A DNA stretch of 38,718 nt from Nocardioidaceae bacterium. GTDB lineage: Bacteria; Actinomycetota; Actinomycetes; Propionibacteriales; Nocardioidaceae. The notes beneath the pieces are model-generated. The model saw nothing but the letters and a program-made list of their open reading frames with translations, ran no database searches and was not told where the DNA came from. Shown piece by piece: positions 25,628 through 34,344 of this stretch. The position numbers were made by a program, and so were the translations under genes. Positions within the stretch are counted from its first letter, which is position 1; every line of letters starts with the position of its first letter. The stretch spans positions 1-38,718 of the forward strand of contig WQZX01000032.1 of assembly GCA_009780515.1 (NCBI GenBank), written 5' to 3'.

Positions 25628-26392
25628 GTGGTCGTCGAGGTCGAGCGTCGTGGCCCGGTCACGGTCGTCACGCTGAGCCGGCCCGACGTACGCAACGCGG
25701 TCGACGCCGAGCACGCGCGTGCGCTGACCGAGGCCTTCACGGCGTACGACGCCGACGACAGCGCCGCCGTCGCGGTCCTGCACGGCGCCGGCGGCGTCTT
25801 CTGCGCGGGCGCGGACCTCAAGGCCGTCTCGCGCGGTGACGTCGAGGTCGGCGCGCCGGGTGAGGGACCGGCCGGCATGGGACCCACCCGGATGCTGCTC
25901 TCCAAGCCGGTGATCGCCGCGATCGACGGGTACGCCGTCGCGGGCGGCCTCGAGCTCGCCCTGTGGTGCGACCTGCGGGTCGCCGACCCCGCCGCGGCCC
26001 TCGGCGTCTTCTGCCGCCGCTGGGGCGTGCCGTTGATCGACGGCGGCACGGTCCGGCTGCCGCGGCTGATCGGCCACTCGCACGCCATGGACCTGATCCT
26101 CACCGGCCGCGAGGTCGGCGCCGAGGAGGCGCTGCGGACGGGCCTGGTCAACCGGGTCAGCGCGCCGGGACACGTGCTCGACGAGGCGATCTCGCTGGCC
26201 GAGCAGATCGCTGCCTTCCCGCAGACCTGCATGCGGCACGACCGCCTCTCGGCGTACGAGCAGGAGGGGCTGGGCATCGACGAGGCCATCGCCAACGAGT
26301 GGAAACACGGCGAGATCTCGCTCGCAGCGGATACGGTCGCGGGAGCGACCAGGTTCGCCGGCGGGGCGGGCCGGCACGGGTCGTTCGACTGA
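25628..26392 (+). CDS. Enoyl-CoA hydratase/isomerase (crotonase) family protein
   Basis: A 254-residue crotonase. Oxyanion-hole segments are VFCAGADLKAV and DGYAVAGGLELALWCDLRVAD. WGVPLIDGGTVRLPRLIGHSHAMDLILTGREV follows the usual pattern; the catalytic Glu positions of true hydratases are partly replaced (VPLIDGG), so dehydration or isomerisation of other acyl-CoAs is possible. It probably acts in fatty acid or aromatic catabolism in the cytoplasm. GGGAG upstream supports GTG 25628. Confidence 0.9.
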   Translation: MVVEVERRGPVTVVTLSRPDVRNAVDAEHARALTEAFTAYDADDSAAVAVLHGAGGVFCAGADLKAVSRGDVEVGAPGEGPAGMGPTRMLLSKPVIAAIDGYAVAGGLELALWCDLRVADPAAALGVFCRRWGVPLIDGGTVRLPRLIGHSHAMDLILTGREVGAEEALRTGLVNRVSAPGHVLDEAISLAEQIAAFPQTCMRHDRLSAYEQEGLGIDEAIANEWKHGEISLAADTVAGATRFAGGAGRHGSFD

Positions 26393-26420
26393 ATCCTCGA
26401 TCGGGACGCTGGAGGGTCTG

Positions 26421-27365
26421 ATGGCTGGTCCGGGACGCGACCAACGCGAGCCGATGGAGCGTCTGGTGCGGATAGCGGCCGTGCTGCACGCGAACGCCGG
26501 CAGAGGCGTGTCCGGCGAGCGGCTGGCCGAGGTGGCCGGCTTCGACGGGCAGGACCGCGCCGACCAGGTCGCGCGCGAGCTGCGCCACCTGGGCCGCCAG
26601 GGCTGGCAGATCGAGAACATCGGGGCGCCCGGGGGCGGCTCGGTCTACCGGATGACCACCGTCGACAACCGGCTTCGGGTGCGGCTCTCGCCGGCGCAGC
26701 AGACCGCGCTGCGCAGGGCCGCACTGCTCGCCGACCGCGACGACCTCGCCGAGCGGCTCGGGCTGCCCGAGGCGAGCCGGCCCGTAGCGGTCACCGCCCA
26801 GGTGGCGGCTGACGCCGCCGAGGGGTCCGCGTCGGCGGCTCTGTCGACCGTCGTACGTGCGGTGCGGGGGCGGCGGCTGCTGCGCTTCGGCTACAAGGGC
26901 ACGCCGCGGGTGGTCCACCCGGAGTCGGTGCGCACCCAGAACGGTCGCTGGTACCTCCGTGGCGTCGTGGACGCCGATCTCGACACCGGGCTGGTCAAGA
27001 CCTTCGTCGTCGCCCGGATGAGCGACGTCGCCGCTGACGAGCCCGGCACGGCCGAGCGGTTCGCCGCCGCCCGCCACATCGGTCTGCACCCGATGACCTG
27101 GGAGCTCGACGAGCCGGTGGACGTCACCCTGAGCACCACCGCCGAGCACGAGCCGGACGTACGCCGCTGGCTCGGCGCGCCCGTCGACGTACGCGTCGAG
27201 CCGGACGGCTCGGTCACCATGGTCTACCGCGTCACCCACCGCGAGGCGCTGCACGCCCGGCTCTACGAGCTCGGCCGGCGGGTGCGGCTGGTGGGGCCGG
27301 CCGACGTACGCGCCGACTTCGTGGAGGTCCTGGCGGGCTATGCCGGGCTGGGGGCGCTGCGATGA
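26421..27365 (+). CDS. WYL domain transcriptional regulator (PafB-like)
   Basis: A 314-residue regulator with an N-terminal winged helix (MERLVRIAAVLHANAGRGVSGERLAEVAGFD) and a central WYL domain, with the variant GRWYLRGVVDADLDTGLVKTFVVARM, plus a C-terminal WCX-like extension. PafB and PafC form a heterodimer that controls the mycobacterial DNA-damage response. This gene overlaps a second WYL gene in the same way, but no proteasome, pafA or tat genes are near, so these may be paralogues. GGAGGG precedes ATG 26421. Confidence 0.88.
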   Translation: MAGPGRDQREPMERLVRIAAVLHANAGRGVSGERLAEVAGFDGQDRADQVARELRHLGRQGWQIENIGAPGGGSVYRMTTVDNRLRVRLSPAQQTALRRAALLADRDDLAERLGLPEASRPVAVTAQVAADAAEGSASAALSTVVRAVRGRRLLRFGYKGTPRVVHPESVRTQNGRWYLRGVVDADLDTGLVKTFVVARMSDVAADEPGTAERFAAARHIGLHPMTWELDEPVDVTLSTTAEHEPDVRRWLGAPVDVRVEPDGSVTMVYRVTHREALHARLYELGRRVRLVGPADVRADFVEVLAGYAGLGALR

Positions 27366-28354
27366 AGACCCCCAAGTACGTCGCCCGCATCGCCCGCCTG
27401 CCCGAGGTCTTCGCGCGCCTGGCCGAGCATCCCGACGGGCTGCCGCTGAGCGAGCTGGCGGCCGGCTTCGGCATCACCGTCGAGGAGCTGCGCGACGACC
27501 TGACCGCGTTCTACACCGCCGACGTCGGGTCGGAGTGGCTGATGGGTCTGACCCGGCCGGAGGTGCTGGAGTTCCTGGGTGCCGACGGCGACGAGGCCGA
27601 CCCGGGCGAGGCCCAGGTGGTGCGGATCGTGCACCCGGCCGAGGAGCTCGGCGTGGAGTACGTCGACGCGGCCGAGCTCGCGCTCGTCTACAGCGCGGCC
27701 CGGTCGCTGCTGGAGATCGAGGAAGACCCCGACCTGGCCGGCGCGATCGAGGTGCTCACCGAGACGCTGTTCGGCGAGGCCGGAGCGGCCGCGCCGGGCC
27801 CGCCCGTCGAGGTCGCCCGCTGGAACCGTCCGCTGCCGGTCCTGCAGCAGGCCCGCGACGAGCACCGGCGCGTGCGCATCGTCTACTCCCGCGCCTGGGA
27901 GCACGGCGTCAGCGAGCACGTGATCGAGCCGCTCCGACTCGTCCAGACCCGACGCGGCTGGGAGATCGACGCAGGGCCTGTCGGCGACAACGGGGCGCTG
28001 CGCACCTACCTGCTCTCGAACGTCCGCGAGGCCGAGCTGCTCGACGAGGCCTTCGAGCCGCCCGCTGCCCTCGGCGAGCTGCTGGCCGCCGCCCGCGCGA
28101 CGACGCGGGTGCGCGTCTGCCTGCCGCAGGACGGTCGCTGGGCCGCCGACATGTACGCCGAGCGCGTCGAGCTGGTCCAGGACGACGAGGAGTCGGTCGT
28201 GGTCGACGTCGACCTCCTGCCGCCGCTGGAGCGCCGCGTCGGGATGCTCGTGCTCGCCGCCGGGCCGCTGTCCTTCGTCGTCGACCCGCCCGAGCTCGAC
28301 GTCGCTGCCGCCGTCATGGCCGAGGAGCTGCTGGTTCATCACGCGGTGGAGTGA
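27362..28354 (+). CDS. WYL domain transcriptional regulator (PafC-like)
   Basis: A 330-residue partner of the preceding gene, overlapping it by 4 bp (ATGA). The N-terminal helix-turn-helix reads FARLAEHPDGLPLSELAAGFGITVEELRDDLTAFYTAD; the WYL core is VRIVYSRAWEHGVSEHVIEPLRLVQTRRGWEIDAG, where the WYL triplet is WEI. The C-terminal half has the WCX-type fold. It probably forms a heterodimer with its neighbour to sense damaged or single-stranded nucleic acid, as inferred for PafBC. Confidence 0.88.
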   Translation: MKTPKYVARIARLPEVFARLAEHPDGLPLSELAAGFGITVEELRDDLTAFYTADVGSEWLMGLTRPEVLEFLGADGDEADPGEAQVVRIVHPAEELGVEYVDAAELALVYSAARSLLEIEEDPDLAGAIEVLTETLFGEAGAAAPGPPVEVARWNRPLPVLQQARDEHRRVRIVYSRAWEHGVSEHVIEPLRLVQTRRGWEIDAGPVGDNGALRTYLLSNVREAELLDEAFEPPAALGELLAAARATTRVRVCLPQDGRWAADMYAERVELVQDDEESVVVDVDLLPPLERRVGMLVLAAGPLSFVVDPPELDVAAAVMAEELLVHHAVE

Positions 28355-28358
28355 TGGT

Positions 28359-28494
28359 GCGGGTTTCACATGGGATGCAGAGAAGTTGGCGCTTCCCATG
28401 TGTTGCAACGCGTGGGAAGCGCGAGTTGGGCTGCATCCCATGTGAATCCCGCAGCGCCGGAGGCGGGTTGCGCTGCATCCCATGTGAAACCCGC
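28359..28494. repeat. Structured palindromic element downstream of the WYL genes
   Basis: A 22-bp sequence at 28359-28380 is repeated exactly, inverted, at 28473-28494, and a third copy in the second orientation lies at 28431-28452 with one mismatch. Inside are two smaller stems: 28389-28398 with 28413-28422 (10 bp) and 28451-28457 with 28470-28476 (7 bp). CCCATGTG or its complement occurs four times. It lies in the 157 bp between two convergent genes; no coding role is seen. Confidence 0.88.
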
Positions 28495-28511
28495 AGCACA
28501 GGTGCCCGGCC

Positions 28512-29823
28512 TCAGCCCGCCGCCCCCAACGCCCTGCCGTCGTCGCCGAGCCGGGCCCGGCGGGCGGCGCGGTCGCCCTCGGCGGTGGCGGAGGGGGCGT
28601 CCGCGGCGGAGGAGCGGCGGTCGCCGGACCAGGTGCCGCGGACGTTGTTGCGGCGCAGCGCGTCGGCGAAGAAGTCGTGGACGTCGAGCTCCTTCTGGCG
28701 CAGCGCGAGCGCGGTCTCGCCGGAGCGCTCGGCGGGAGCATCGCGATCGACGCCCGCGGCGGAGAGGGCGGCCTCGCGCGCGGCCTGCAACCGCTCCCCG
28801 ATCCGGGCGGCGAACGCCTCGTAGAACGCCAGCCGGGCGGTGATCGTCGCGACGGGCTTGGCGACGTAGCGGCGCTTGCGGCGGTCCCACGCCGCCGTCT
28901 CGTCGCGGGTGCCGGAGCGTAGGTAGCGCTCGCAGTCGGTGACCATCTGGACCAGCAGCGACTCGTAGAGCGCCTTGGTGACGGCGATGTCGGCGGGGAA
29001 GCCGTACATCGTCACGCCGGTGGAGTCGCTGTTGATGGTGCAGCGCAGGTCGTTGGCGTGGGCGATGTTGACCAGCAGCCGGACGTAGCGCGCCAGCCCG
29101 CGCTTGCCGCGCTCGCCGATCCGGTAGTGCTCCGACCCCGGCTGCTCGCGCCGCTCCTGGCGGGCGGTGTGTGCGCGCGCGACCGCCAGCGCGATCGAGT
29201 GGCGGGTCGCCAGCGCCTGTGCCTTGGTCAGGAACGCGTCGCGCTCGTGCTCGTTGCGGGTGCCCTCGGCCTGCCGCAGCAGCTTGGCGATCCGGGCCAG
29301 GGTGCCGTCGTCGAGGCTGTGGTCGACCTGCGCGAGCCCCTCGGCGGCGTACGCGACCTGGAGCAGCTGGGCGATGACCGCACTGCCGACATCCTCGAGG
29401 AGCCGCAGGAAGGTCGTGCGGAAGTCGGCCCCGTGGTCGAGCGCGCCGGAGAGGTGGTGGGCCAGCTCGTGCATCACCACGAGGCCGCGCAGCGCCCACC
29501 GCCCGCCGACCTCGAACGGCGGCACCGCGATGGTCGCCGTCGCAGGGCTCGTACGACGCCATCCGGTGGCCGCTGCGCGCCCGCACCGCCACGGCCGCCT
29601 GCTCGCGGCCGTCGTAGTCGGCGCCGCGCTCGCGCAGGTGGGCGAGCACCTGGGCGACGTACCGCCCCACGGCCTCCGGATCGGTGAACCGGGGCTCCAC
29701 CTCGGGGTCGAAGACCTCGCCGTCGACCGTCACCGCCGGCCGCTCGGGCGTGACGCCGTCGAGCCAGGTGGCGAGCTGGTCCTCAGCGGCGTAGACCGCG
29801 CGCTTGTCGGGGTCCGAGGTCAT
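28512..29823 (-). pseudogene. DUF2786 protein with HExxH motif, frameshifted
   Basis: From ATG 29823 the protein reads MTSDPDKRAVYAAEDQLATW to SGHRMASYEP, then the frame is lost; the homologous continuation (ATATIAVPPFEVGGRWALRGL, then the zincin-like VVMHELAHHL and the DUF2786 helix LARIAKLLRQAEGTRNEHERDAFLTKAQALATRH) is one nucleotide out of frame and ends at TGA 28514-28512. One extra base in the CCC run at 29547-29545 explains the break; without it the gene would encode 436 residues. CAGACT is 6 nt before the start. It may be a mutation, a sequencing error or a +1 slip site (CCC-T). Confidence 0.78.
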
Positions 29824-29862
29824 GGGACAAGTCTGCCGGGCGCCTCCGACAACCCGGCGCCC

Positions 29863-31392
29863 TCATCCACAGGCGCGACCCGCCGCCCGCAGCGTCGCGG
29901 CCACGATCCCGCGCGTCTCCGCCGGGTCGATCACGTCGTCGATCTCGAGGACCCGGGCCGCGTTGAGGGCGCTGGCCTCGCGCCGGAGGTCGGCGGTGTG
30001 CCGCGCGACGGCGGCCTCGCGCTCGTCCTCGGGCAGCTCGGCGAGCTCGCGCGCCATCGCCAGCCGTACGGCGCCCTCCAGGCCCATCGCGCCCAGGTGG
30101 GCGTCGGGCCAGGCGATCGTCAGCAGCGGACGGTGCGTGGAGCCGCCGAGCATCGCCTGCGCGCCGAGCCCGTAGCCGCGACGCAGGATCACGCCGACCA
30201 GCGGCACGGTCAGCCGTGCGCCGGAGGTCACCATCCGTGATGCGTGCCGGACGAGGCCGGTCCGCTCGGCCTCCGGGCCGACCATGAAGCCGGGTGTGTC
30301 GACCAGCGACACGACCGGCACCCGCCAGCGCTCGCACAGGTCCAGGAAGTCGGCGGCCTTCGCCGACGCGTCCGCCGTCAGCGCGCCGGCGAGGTGGGTC
30401 GACTGGTTGGCGACGACGCCGACAGGGACGCCGTCGATCCGGGCGAGCGCCGTGACCAGCTCCGGGGCCCAGCCCTCGCGCAGCCACGTCACGCTGTCGG
30501 TGTCGGCGAGCGCCTCCACCACCGGTCGTACGTCGAACGCCTCCCGGTCGTTGCTCGGCAGCGCGTCGCGCAGCTCGGTCTGGTCGCCCGCCGCGCCGCC
30601 CTCCGCCGGCGGATCAAAGTGACCCAGCAGGCGTCGTACGACGGCGACGGCCTCGGCCTCGTCCTCGACCACGACGTCGAGCACCCCGTTGGCCGACTGC
30701 TCGAAGACCGGCCCGATCTCCTCGGGAGCGAACTGGCCGAGCCCGCCCCCGGCGATCATCGCCGGACCCGCCATGCCGAGGTTGGCGTCGGGGGTGGCGA
30801 TGCGGATGTCCGCGCAGCCGGCCAGGACGGCGTTGCCGGCGAAGCAGCGGCCCGACACGACCGCGATCCTCGGCACCACGCCCTCGAGCGCGCCCCACAG
30901 CGCGAACGATCCGACGTCGAGCGCGGACACGATGGGCAGGTCGGTGTCGCCCGGCCGTCCGCCGCCGCCCTCGGTGAAGAAGACCGCCGGCAGCCGCATG
31001 CGGTGGATGAGCTCGATCAGGCGGTCGGACTTGCGGTGCCCGCGCATGCCCTGGGTGCCGGCCATGACGAGGTAGTCGTAGGACAGCACCGCGATCGGGC
31101 GGCCGGCCACCGTCGCCGTACCTCCGATGATGCCGTCGGCCGGCGTCTCCACCACGAGCTCGGCGAGGTCGCGGCGCCGCTCCTGCGCGGCAGTGATGAA
31201 CCGGCCGTACTCGACGAACGACCCCGGGTCGACCAGGTCCGCGATGTTCTCCCGAGCCGTGCGCCGCCCCTTGGCGTGCCACCGCGCGACCTTCTCCCGC
31301 CGCGCGGCGTCGGTGGTCAGGAAGCGCCGCGCCAGCACCTCGGTCAGTCCGGTGGCGGGCTCGTCGGTCGATCCGGTGGGGGAGTCGGTCAC
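29863..31392 (-). CDS. Acyl-CoA carboxylase carboxyltransferase subunit
   Basis: A 509-residue carboxyltransferase (beta subunit of acetyl-, propionyl- or other acyl-CoA carboxylases). N-terminal crotonase-like half: RENIADLVDPGSFVEYGRFI, ARR-type KSDRLIELIHRM, FTEGGGGRPGD and GGGLGQFAPEEIGP. C-terminal half: VPVVSLVDTPGFMVGPEAERTGLVRHASRM and RRGYGLGAQAMLGG, which shape the acyl-CoA pocket. No biotin carboxylase or biotin carrier is in the window, so the partner is elsewhere. GTG 31392 is 6 nt after CATGAT. Confidence 0.9.
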   Translation of the reverse strand: MTDSPTGSTDEPATGLTEVLARRFLTTDAARREKVARWHAKGRRTARENIADLVDPGSFVEYGRFITAAQERRRDLAELVVETPADGIIGGTATVAGRPIAVLSYDYLVMAGTQGMRGHRKSDRLIELIHRMRLPAVFFTEGGGGRPGDTDLPIVSALDVGSFALWGALEGVVPRIAVVSGRCFAGNAVLAGCADIRIATPDANLGMAGPAMIAGGGLGQFAPEEIGPVFEQSANGVLDVVVEDEAEAVAVVRRLLGHFDPPAEGGAAGDQTELRDALPSNDREAFDVRPVVEALADTDSVTWLREGWAPELVTALARIDGVPVGVVANQSTHLAGALTADASAKAADFLDLCERWRVPVVSLVDTPGFMVGPEAERTGLVRHASRMVTSGARLTVPLVGVILRRGYGLGAQAMLGGSTHRPLLTIAWPDAHLGAMGLEGAVRLAMARELAELPEDEREAAVARHTADLRREASALNAARVLEIDDVIDPAETRGIVAATLRAAGRACG

Positions 31393-31493
31393 CGCCCCAT
31401 CATGGCCGCTCGCGGTTCGTCGGTCGGACAGCGAGGCCGTCGGGAGGGAGCCGAGCATCCACGAGGCGTGGGAAGCGCCGTGGCCCGGGAACG

Positions 31494-31527
31494 ACGAAGG
31501 GCCGGGTCTCCCGACCGGGCCCTTCGT
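31494..31527 (-). terminator. Hairpin downstream of tRNA-Lys
   Basis: ACGAAGGGCC (31494-31503) pairs with GGCCCTTCGT (31518-31527), the stem continuing inward after one mismatch. It lies 6 nt past the tRNA 3' end in the direction of transcription. Confidence 0.7.
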
Positions 31528-31533
31528 GCTCTG

Positions 31534-31606
<73 letters not shown>

Positions 31607-31626
31607 ATGCGGTGAACGCGGAGAAA

Positions 31627-31655
31627 ACATTACCGCCTGTCCCGCCGAGGGTGAA
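31627..31655 (-). promoter_or_regulatory. Probable tRNA-Lys promoter
   Basis: On the minus strand TTCACC (31655-31650) and TAATGT (31632-31627) are separated by 17 bp. Transcription would begin about 14 nt before the mature tRNA. Confidence 0.5.
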
Positions 31656-31665
31656 ATCGGGGCGG

Positions 31666-33231
31666 TCAGAGCGACTCGAGGAGGGCCTGGGCGGCGTTGT
31701 GACCGCCGAGGCCGGAGACGGCGCCGCCGCGGCGGGCGCCCGATCCGCAGAGGAGCACGGCGGGGTGGTCGGTGCCGACCCCCCAGCGGGCGGCCGGGGT
31801 GTCGAGGAGGGCACGGCCGGGCGCCCAGGGCCACTCGAGGTCGCCGTGGAAGATGTGGCCGCCGGGCATGGCGACGTCGGCCTCGATGTCCTGCGGGATC
31901 TTCACCTCGATGCAGGGGTTGCCCTCGGTGTCGTCGGCGATGCAGCCGGTGAGCGGCTCGTCGAGGTGCTGGTCGAGCGAGCCGATGGCGCGACGCAGCG
32001 CCTCGGCGCGCACGCCCTCGGGGTCCTGCTCGAACAGCCGGGCCGGGGTGTGCAGCCCGAAGTAGGTGAGGGTGTGGGTGCCGTCGGGCACCTGCCCGAG
32101 GATCGAGGGATCGGTGAGCGAGTGGCAGTAGACCTCGCCGGGGATCCGTCCGGGCAGCCGGCCCGCGTCGGCCTCGGCGTACGCCGCCTCGAGGCCGCCG
32201 TAGGTCTCGTCGAGGTGGAGGGTCCCGGCGAACGCCGTGGCGGGGTCCATGCCCGACTTCAGCCGCGGCAGCCGGCTGAGCAGGAAGTTGATCTTGAGCT
32301 GCGAGCCCTCGGGCTTCGTGCTCGCGTCCTCGGGCTCTCCGCGCAGGATCTGGAGGACCCAGGGCGCGACGTTGGACAGGGCGTATCTCGCCTGCGTCGC
32401 CTGCACCCGCGACCCGTCGTGCCACCGCACCTCGACGCCCTCGCCCGCGTCGGTGGTGTCGATCGCGCTGACACCCGCGCCGGTGACGATCTCGGCACCC
32501 GCGTCGGTCGCGGCCCTCGCGAGGGCCGCGGTGACCGCGCCCATGCCGCCGACGGGCACCCGCCACTCGCCGGTGCCGTTGCCGATCAGGTGGTAGAGGA
32601 AGCAGCGGTTCTGGACCAGCGACGGGTCGCGCAGCGAGGCGAAGGTGCCGATCAGGGCGTCGGTGCCGACGACCCCGCGCACCAGGTCGTCGCGGAAGCG
32701 CTCCTCGATCGTCGCGCCGAGCGGCTGCTCGACCAGCTGCGACCAGATCGGCTCCGGGACCTGAGCTGAGAGCTCGCGCTCGCGGGGGAGCGGGTCAGTC
32801 AGCGTCGGCGCGACCACATCCGCGACCCGGGAGACGTCGGCGTAGAAGGTCCGCCAGGCGTCGTACTCCTCGTCGCCGCCGGTCAGCGCCCGGAAGCTCG
32901 CGCGGGTCGCCTCGCCCTCGGGTCGCTCGACGAGCAGGCCGCCGGGCTCGCCGTGGTGGAGGTACGGCGTGTACGACGCGGTCGACCGGCTGGTGAGCGT
33001 GATGTCGAGTCCGAGGTCGCCGACGATCCGGTCCGGCAGCAGCGACACCAGGTAGGAGTAGCGCGACAGACGGGTCGGCATTCCCGCGAACGCCGGCGCG
33101 GAGACCGCCGCGCCACCCACGTGGTCGAGCCGCTCGAGGACCTGCACCGACAGCCCGGCCCTCGCCAGGTAGGCCGCCGCGGTGAGGCCGTTGTGGCCGG
33201 CGCCGACGATGACAACGTCGTACCTCGTCAT
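31666..33231 (-). CDS. FAD-dependent oxidoreductase, phytoene dehydrogenase-like
   Basis: A 521-residue flavoprotein starting MTRYDVVIVGAGHNGLTAAAYLARAGLSVQVLE, the GxGxxG Rossmann fold of the carotenoid dehydrogenase/CrtI-like NAD(P)/FAD-dependent family. RVPVGGMGAVTAALARAATDAGAEI is the conserved central stretch, and GSGARRGGAVSGLGGHNAAQALL is the C-terminal FAD-contact region. No carotenoid genes lie nearby, so the substrate is unknown. ATG 33231 is 7 nt after TAGGGT on the minus strand. The divergent neighbour is the pirin gene. Confidence 0.88.
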   Translation of the reverse strand: MTRYDVVIVGAGHNGLTAAAYLARAGLSVQVLERLDHVGGAAVSAPAFAGMPTRLSRYSYLVSLLPDRIVGDLGLDITLTSRSTASYTPYLHHGEPGGLLVERPEGEATRASFRALTGGDEEYDAWRTFYADVSRVADVVAPTLTDPLPRERELSAQVPEPIWSQLVEQPLGATIEERFRDDLVRGVVGTDALIGTFASLRDPSLVQNRCFLYHLIGNGTGEWRVPVGGMGAVTAALARAATDAGAEIVTGAGVSAIDTTDAGEGVEVRWHDGSRVQATQARYALSNVAPWVLQILRGEPEDASTKPEGSQLKINFLLSRLPRLKSGMDPATAFAGTLHLDETYGGLEAAYAEADAGRLPGRIPGEVYCHSLTDPSILGQVPDGTHTLTYFGLHTPARLFEQDPEGVRAEALRRAIGSLDQHLDEPLTGCIADDTEGNPCIEVKIPQDIEADVAMPGGHIFHGDLEWPWAPGRALLDTPAARWGVGTDHPAVLLCGSGARRGGAVSGLGGHNAAQALLESL

Positions 33232-33317
33232 GCCTGCCACCCTAGGCCGCACCCGGCGATCCCAGGGCGGCGCCAGGCCCGGCCCGGAGCCGCTCGGGAA
33301 CAAGCCGGCGACCAATG

Positions 33318-33335
33318 TGGTTGACTGATCAACCA
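33318..33335. promoter_or_regulatory. Palindrome upstream of the pirin gene
   Basis: TGGTTGA CTGA TCAACCA has perfect 7-bp arms. It lies 29 bp before the pirin ATG and overlaps a -35-like TTGACT (33321-33326). It looks like an operator for a dimeric regulator of the MarR or TetR type, none of which is encoded next to it. Confidence 0.6.
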
Positions 33336-33364
33336 ACCGCTTCGGAACGACCTGGAGGCGCACC

Positions 33365-34312
33365 ATGCCCGCGATCACCGTCGACGACCTGACCGTCCTG
33401 CCCCGGATCAAGGAGCCCGGCCTCGGCGACCAGCCGCGCCCGGTGTGGAAGGTGACGACTGCGCCGAAGGGCTACGAGGGCGAGGGCTTCCCGGTACGCC
33501 GCGCCTTCGCCGGCATCGACCCGCAGCAGCTGGACCCGTTCATCCACATGGACCAGATGGGCGAGGTGGAGTACGCGCCGGGCGAGCCGAAGGGCACGCC
33601 CTGGCACCCGCACCGCGGTTTCGAGACGGTGACCTACATGATCGACGGGGTCATGGACCACCACGACAACCACGGTGGCGGCGGCTCGATCACCAACGGC
33701 GACACCCAGTGGATGACCGCGGGCTCGGGCATCCTGCACATCGAGGCGCCGCCGGAGTGGCTGGTCCAGAAGGGCGGCCTCTTCCACGGCATCCAGCTCT
33801 GGGTGAACCTGCCGCGCGCCGCGAAGCTGAACGACCCGAGGTACCAGGACATCCACTCGGGCGAGGTCCGGCTGCTCACGTCCGCGGACGCCGGCGCGCT
33901 GGTGCGCGTCATCGCGGGCGAGGTCGACGGGCACGCCGGCCCCGGCTCGACGTACACGCCGATGTCGCTGGTGCACGCGACGATCGAGCCCGGCGCTCGG
34001 CTCGAGCTGCCGTGGCCGGTGGAGCACAACGCGCTCGTCTACGTGCTCTCCGGGAGGGGATCGGTCGGTCTCGACAGGCAGCCCGTCGAGATGGGGCAGA
34101 CCGCCGTGCTCGGTGCGGGCGACTACCTCACCGTCGACGCGGCAGGCAGCCAGGAGTCGCGCTCGCCCAAGCTCGAGGTGCTCGTGCTCGGCGGCCGCCC
34201 GATCCGCGAGCCGCTGGCCTGGGCCGGCCCGTTCGTGATGAACACCAAGGCCGAGGTGCTGGCGGCGTACGAGGACTTCCAGAAGGGCCGCTTCGGGCAC
34301 ATCCCGGCCTGA
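33365..34312 (+). CDS. Pirin family protein
   Basis: A 315-residue bicupin. The N-terminal cupin has DPFIHMDQMG and the metal-binding PWHPHRGFETVTYMIDG, followed by HHDNHGGGGSITNGDTQWMTAGSGILHIE; the C-terminal pirin_C domain contains LELPWPVEHNALVYVLSG. Bacterial pirins include quercetin dioxygenases and stress proteins; the role here is not known. GGAGG precedes ATG 33365 by about 8 nt. Confidence 0.93.
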   Translation: MPAITVDDLTVLPRIKEPGLGDQPRPVWKVTTAPKGYEGEGFPVRRAFAGIDPQQLDPFIHMDQMGEVEYAPGEPKGTPWHPHRGFETVTYMIDGVMDHHDNHGGGGSITNGDTQWMTAGSGILHIEAPPEWLVQKGGLFHGIQLWVNLPRAAKLNDPRYQDIHSGEVRLLTSADAGALVRVIAGEVDGHAGPGSTYTPMSLVHATIEPGARLELPWPVEHNALVYVLSGRGSVGLDRQPVEMGQTAVLGAGDYLTVDAAGSQESRSPKLEVLVLGGRPIREPLAWAGPFVMNTKAEVLAAYEDFQKGRFGHIPA

Positions 34313-34324
34313 GGTCGAGGACCC

Positions 34325-34344
34325 GACCGCGGCCGGCCGCGGTC
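34325..34344. terminator. Perfect palindrome between the pirin and ZIP genes
   Basis: Two 10-bp arms, 34325-34334 and 34335-34344, made only of G and C apart from the terminal pairs. It lies between convergent stops and overlaps the ZIP stop codon; probable shared terminator. Confidence 0.6.

Noticed and set aside
28359..28494. CRISPR array
   Set aside because: The repeats are in both orientations, only three in number, without regular unique spacers, and no cas gene is present.
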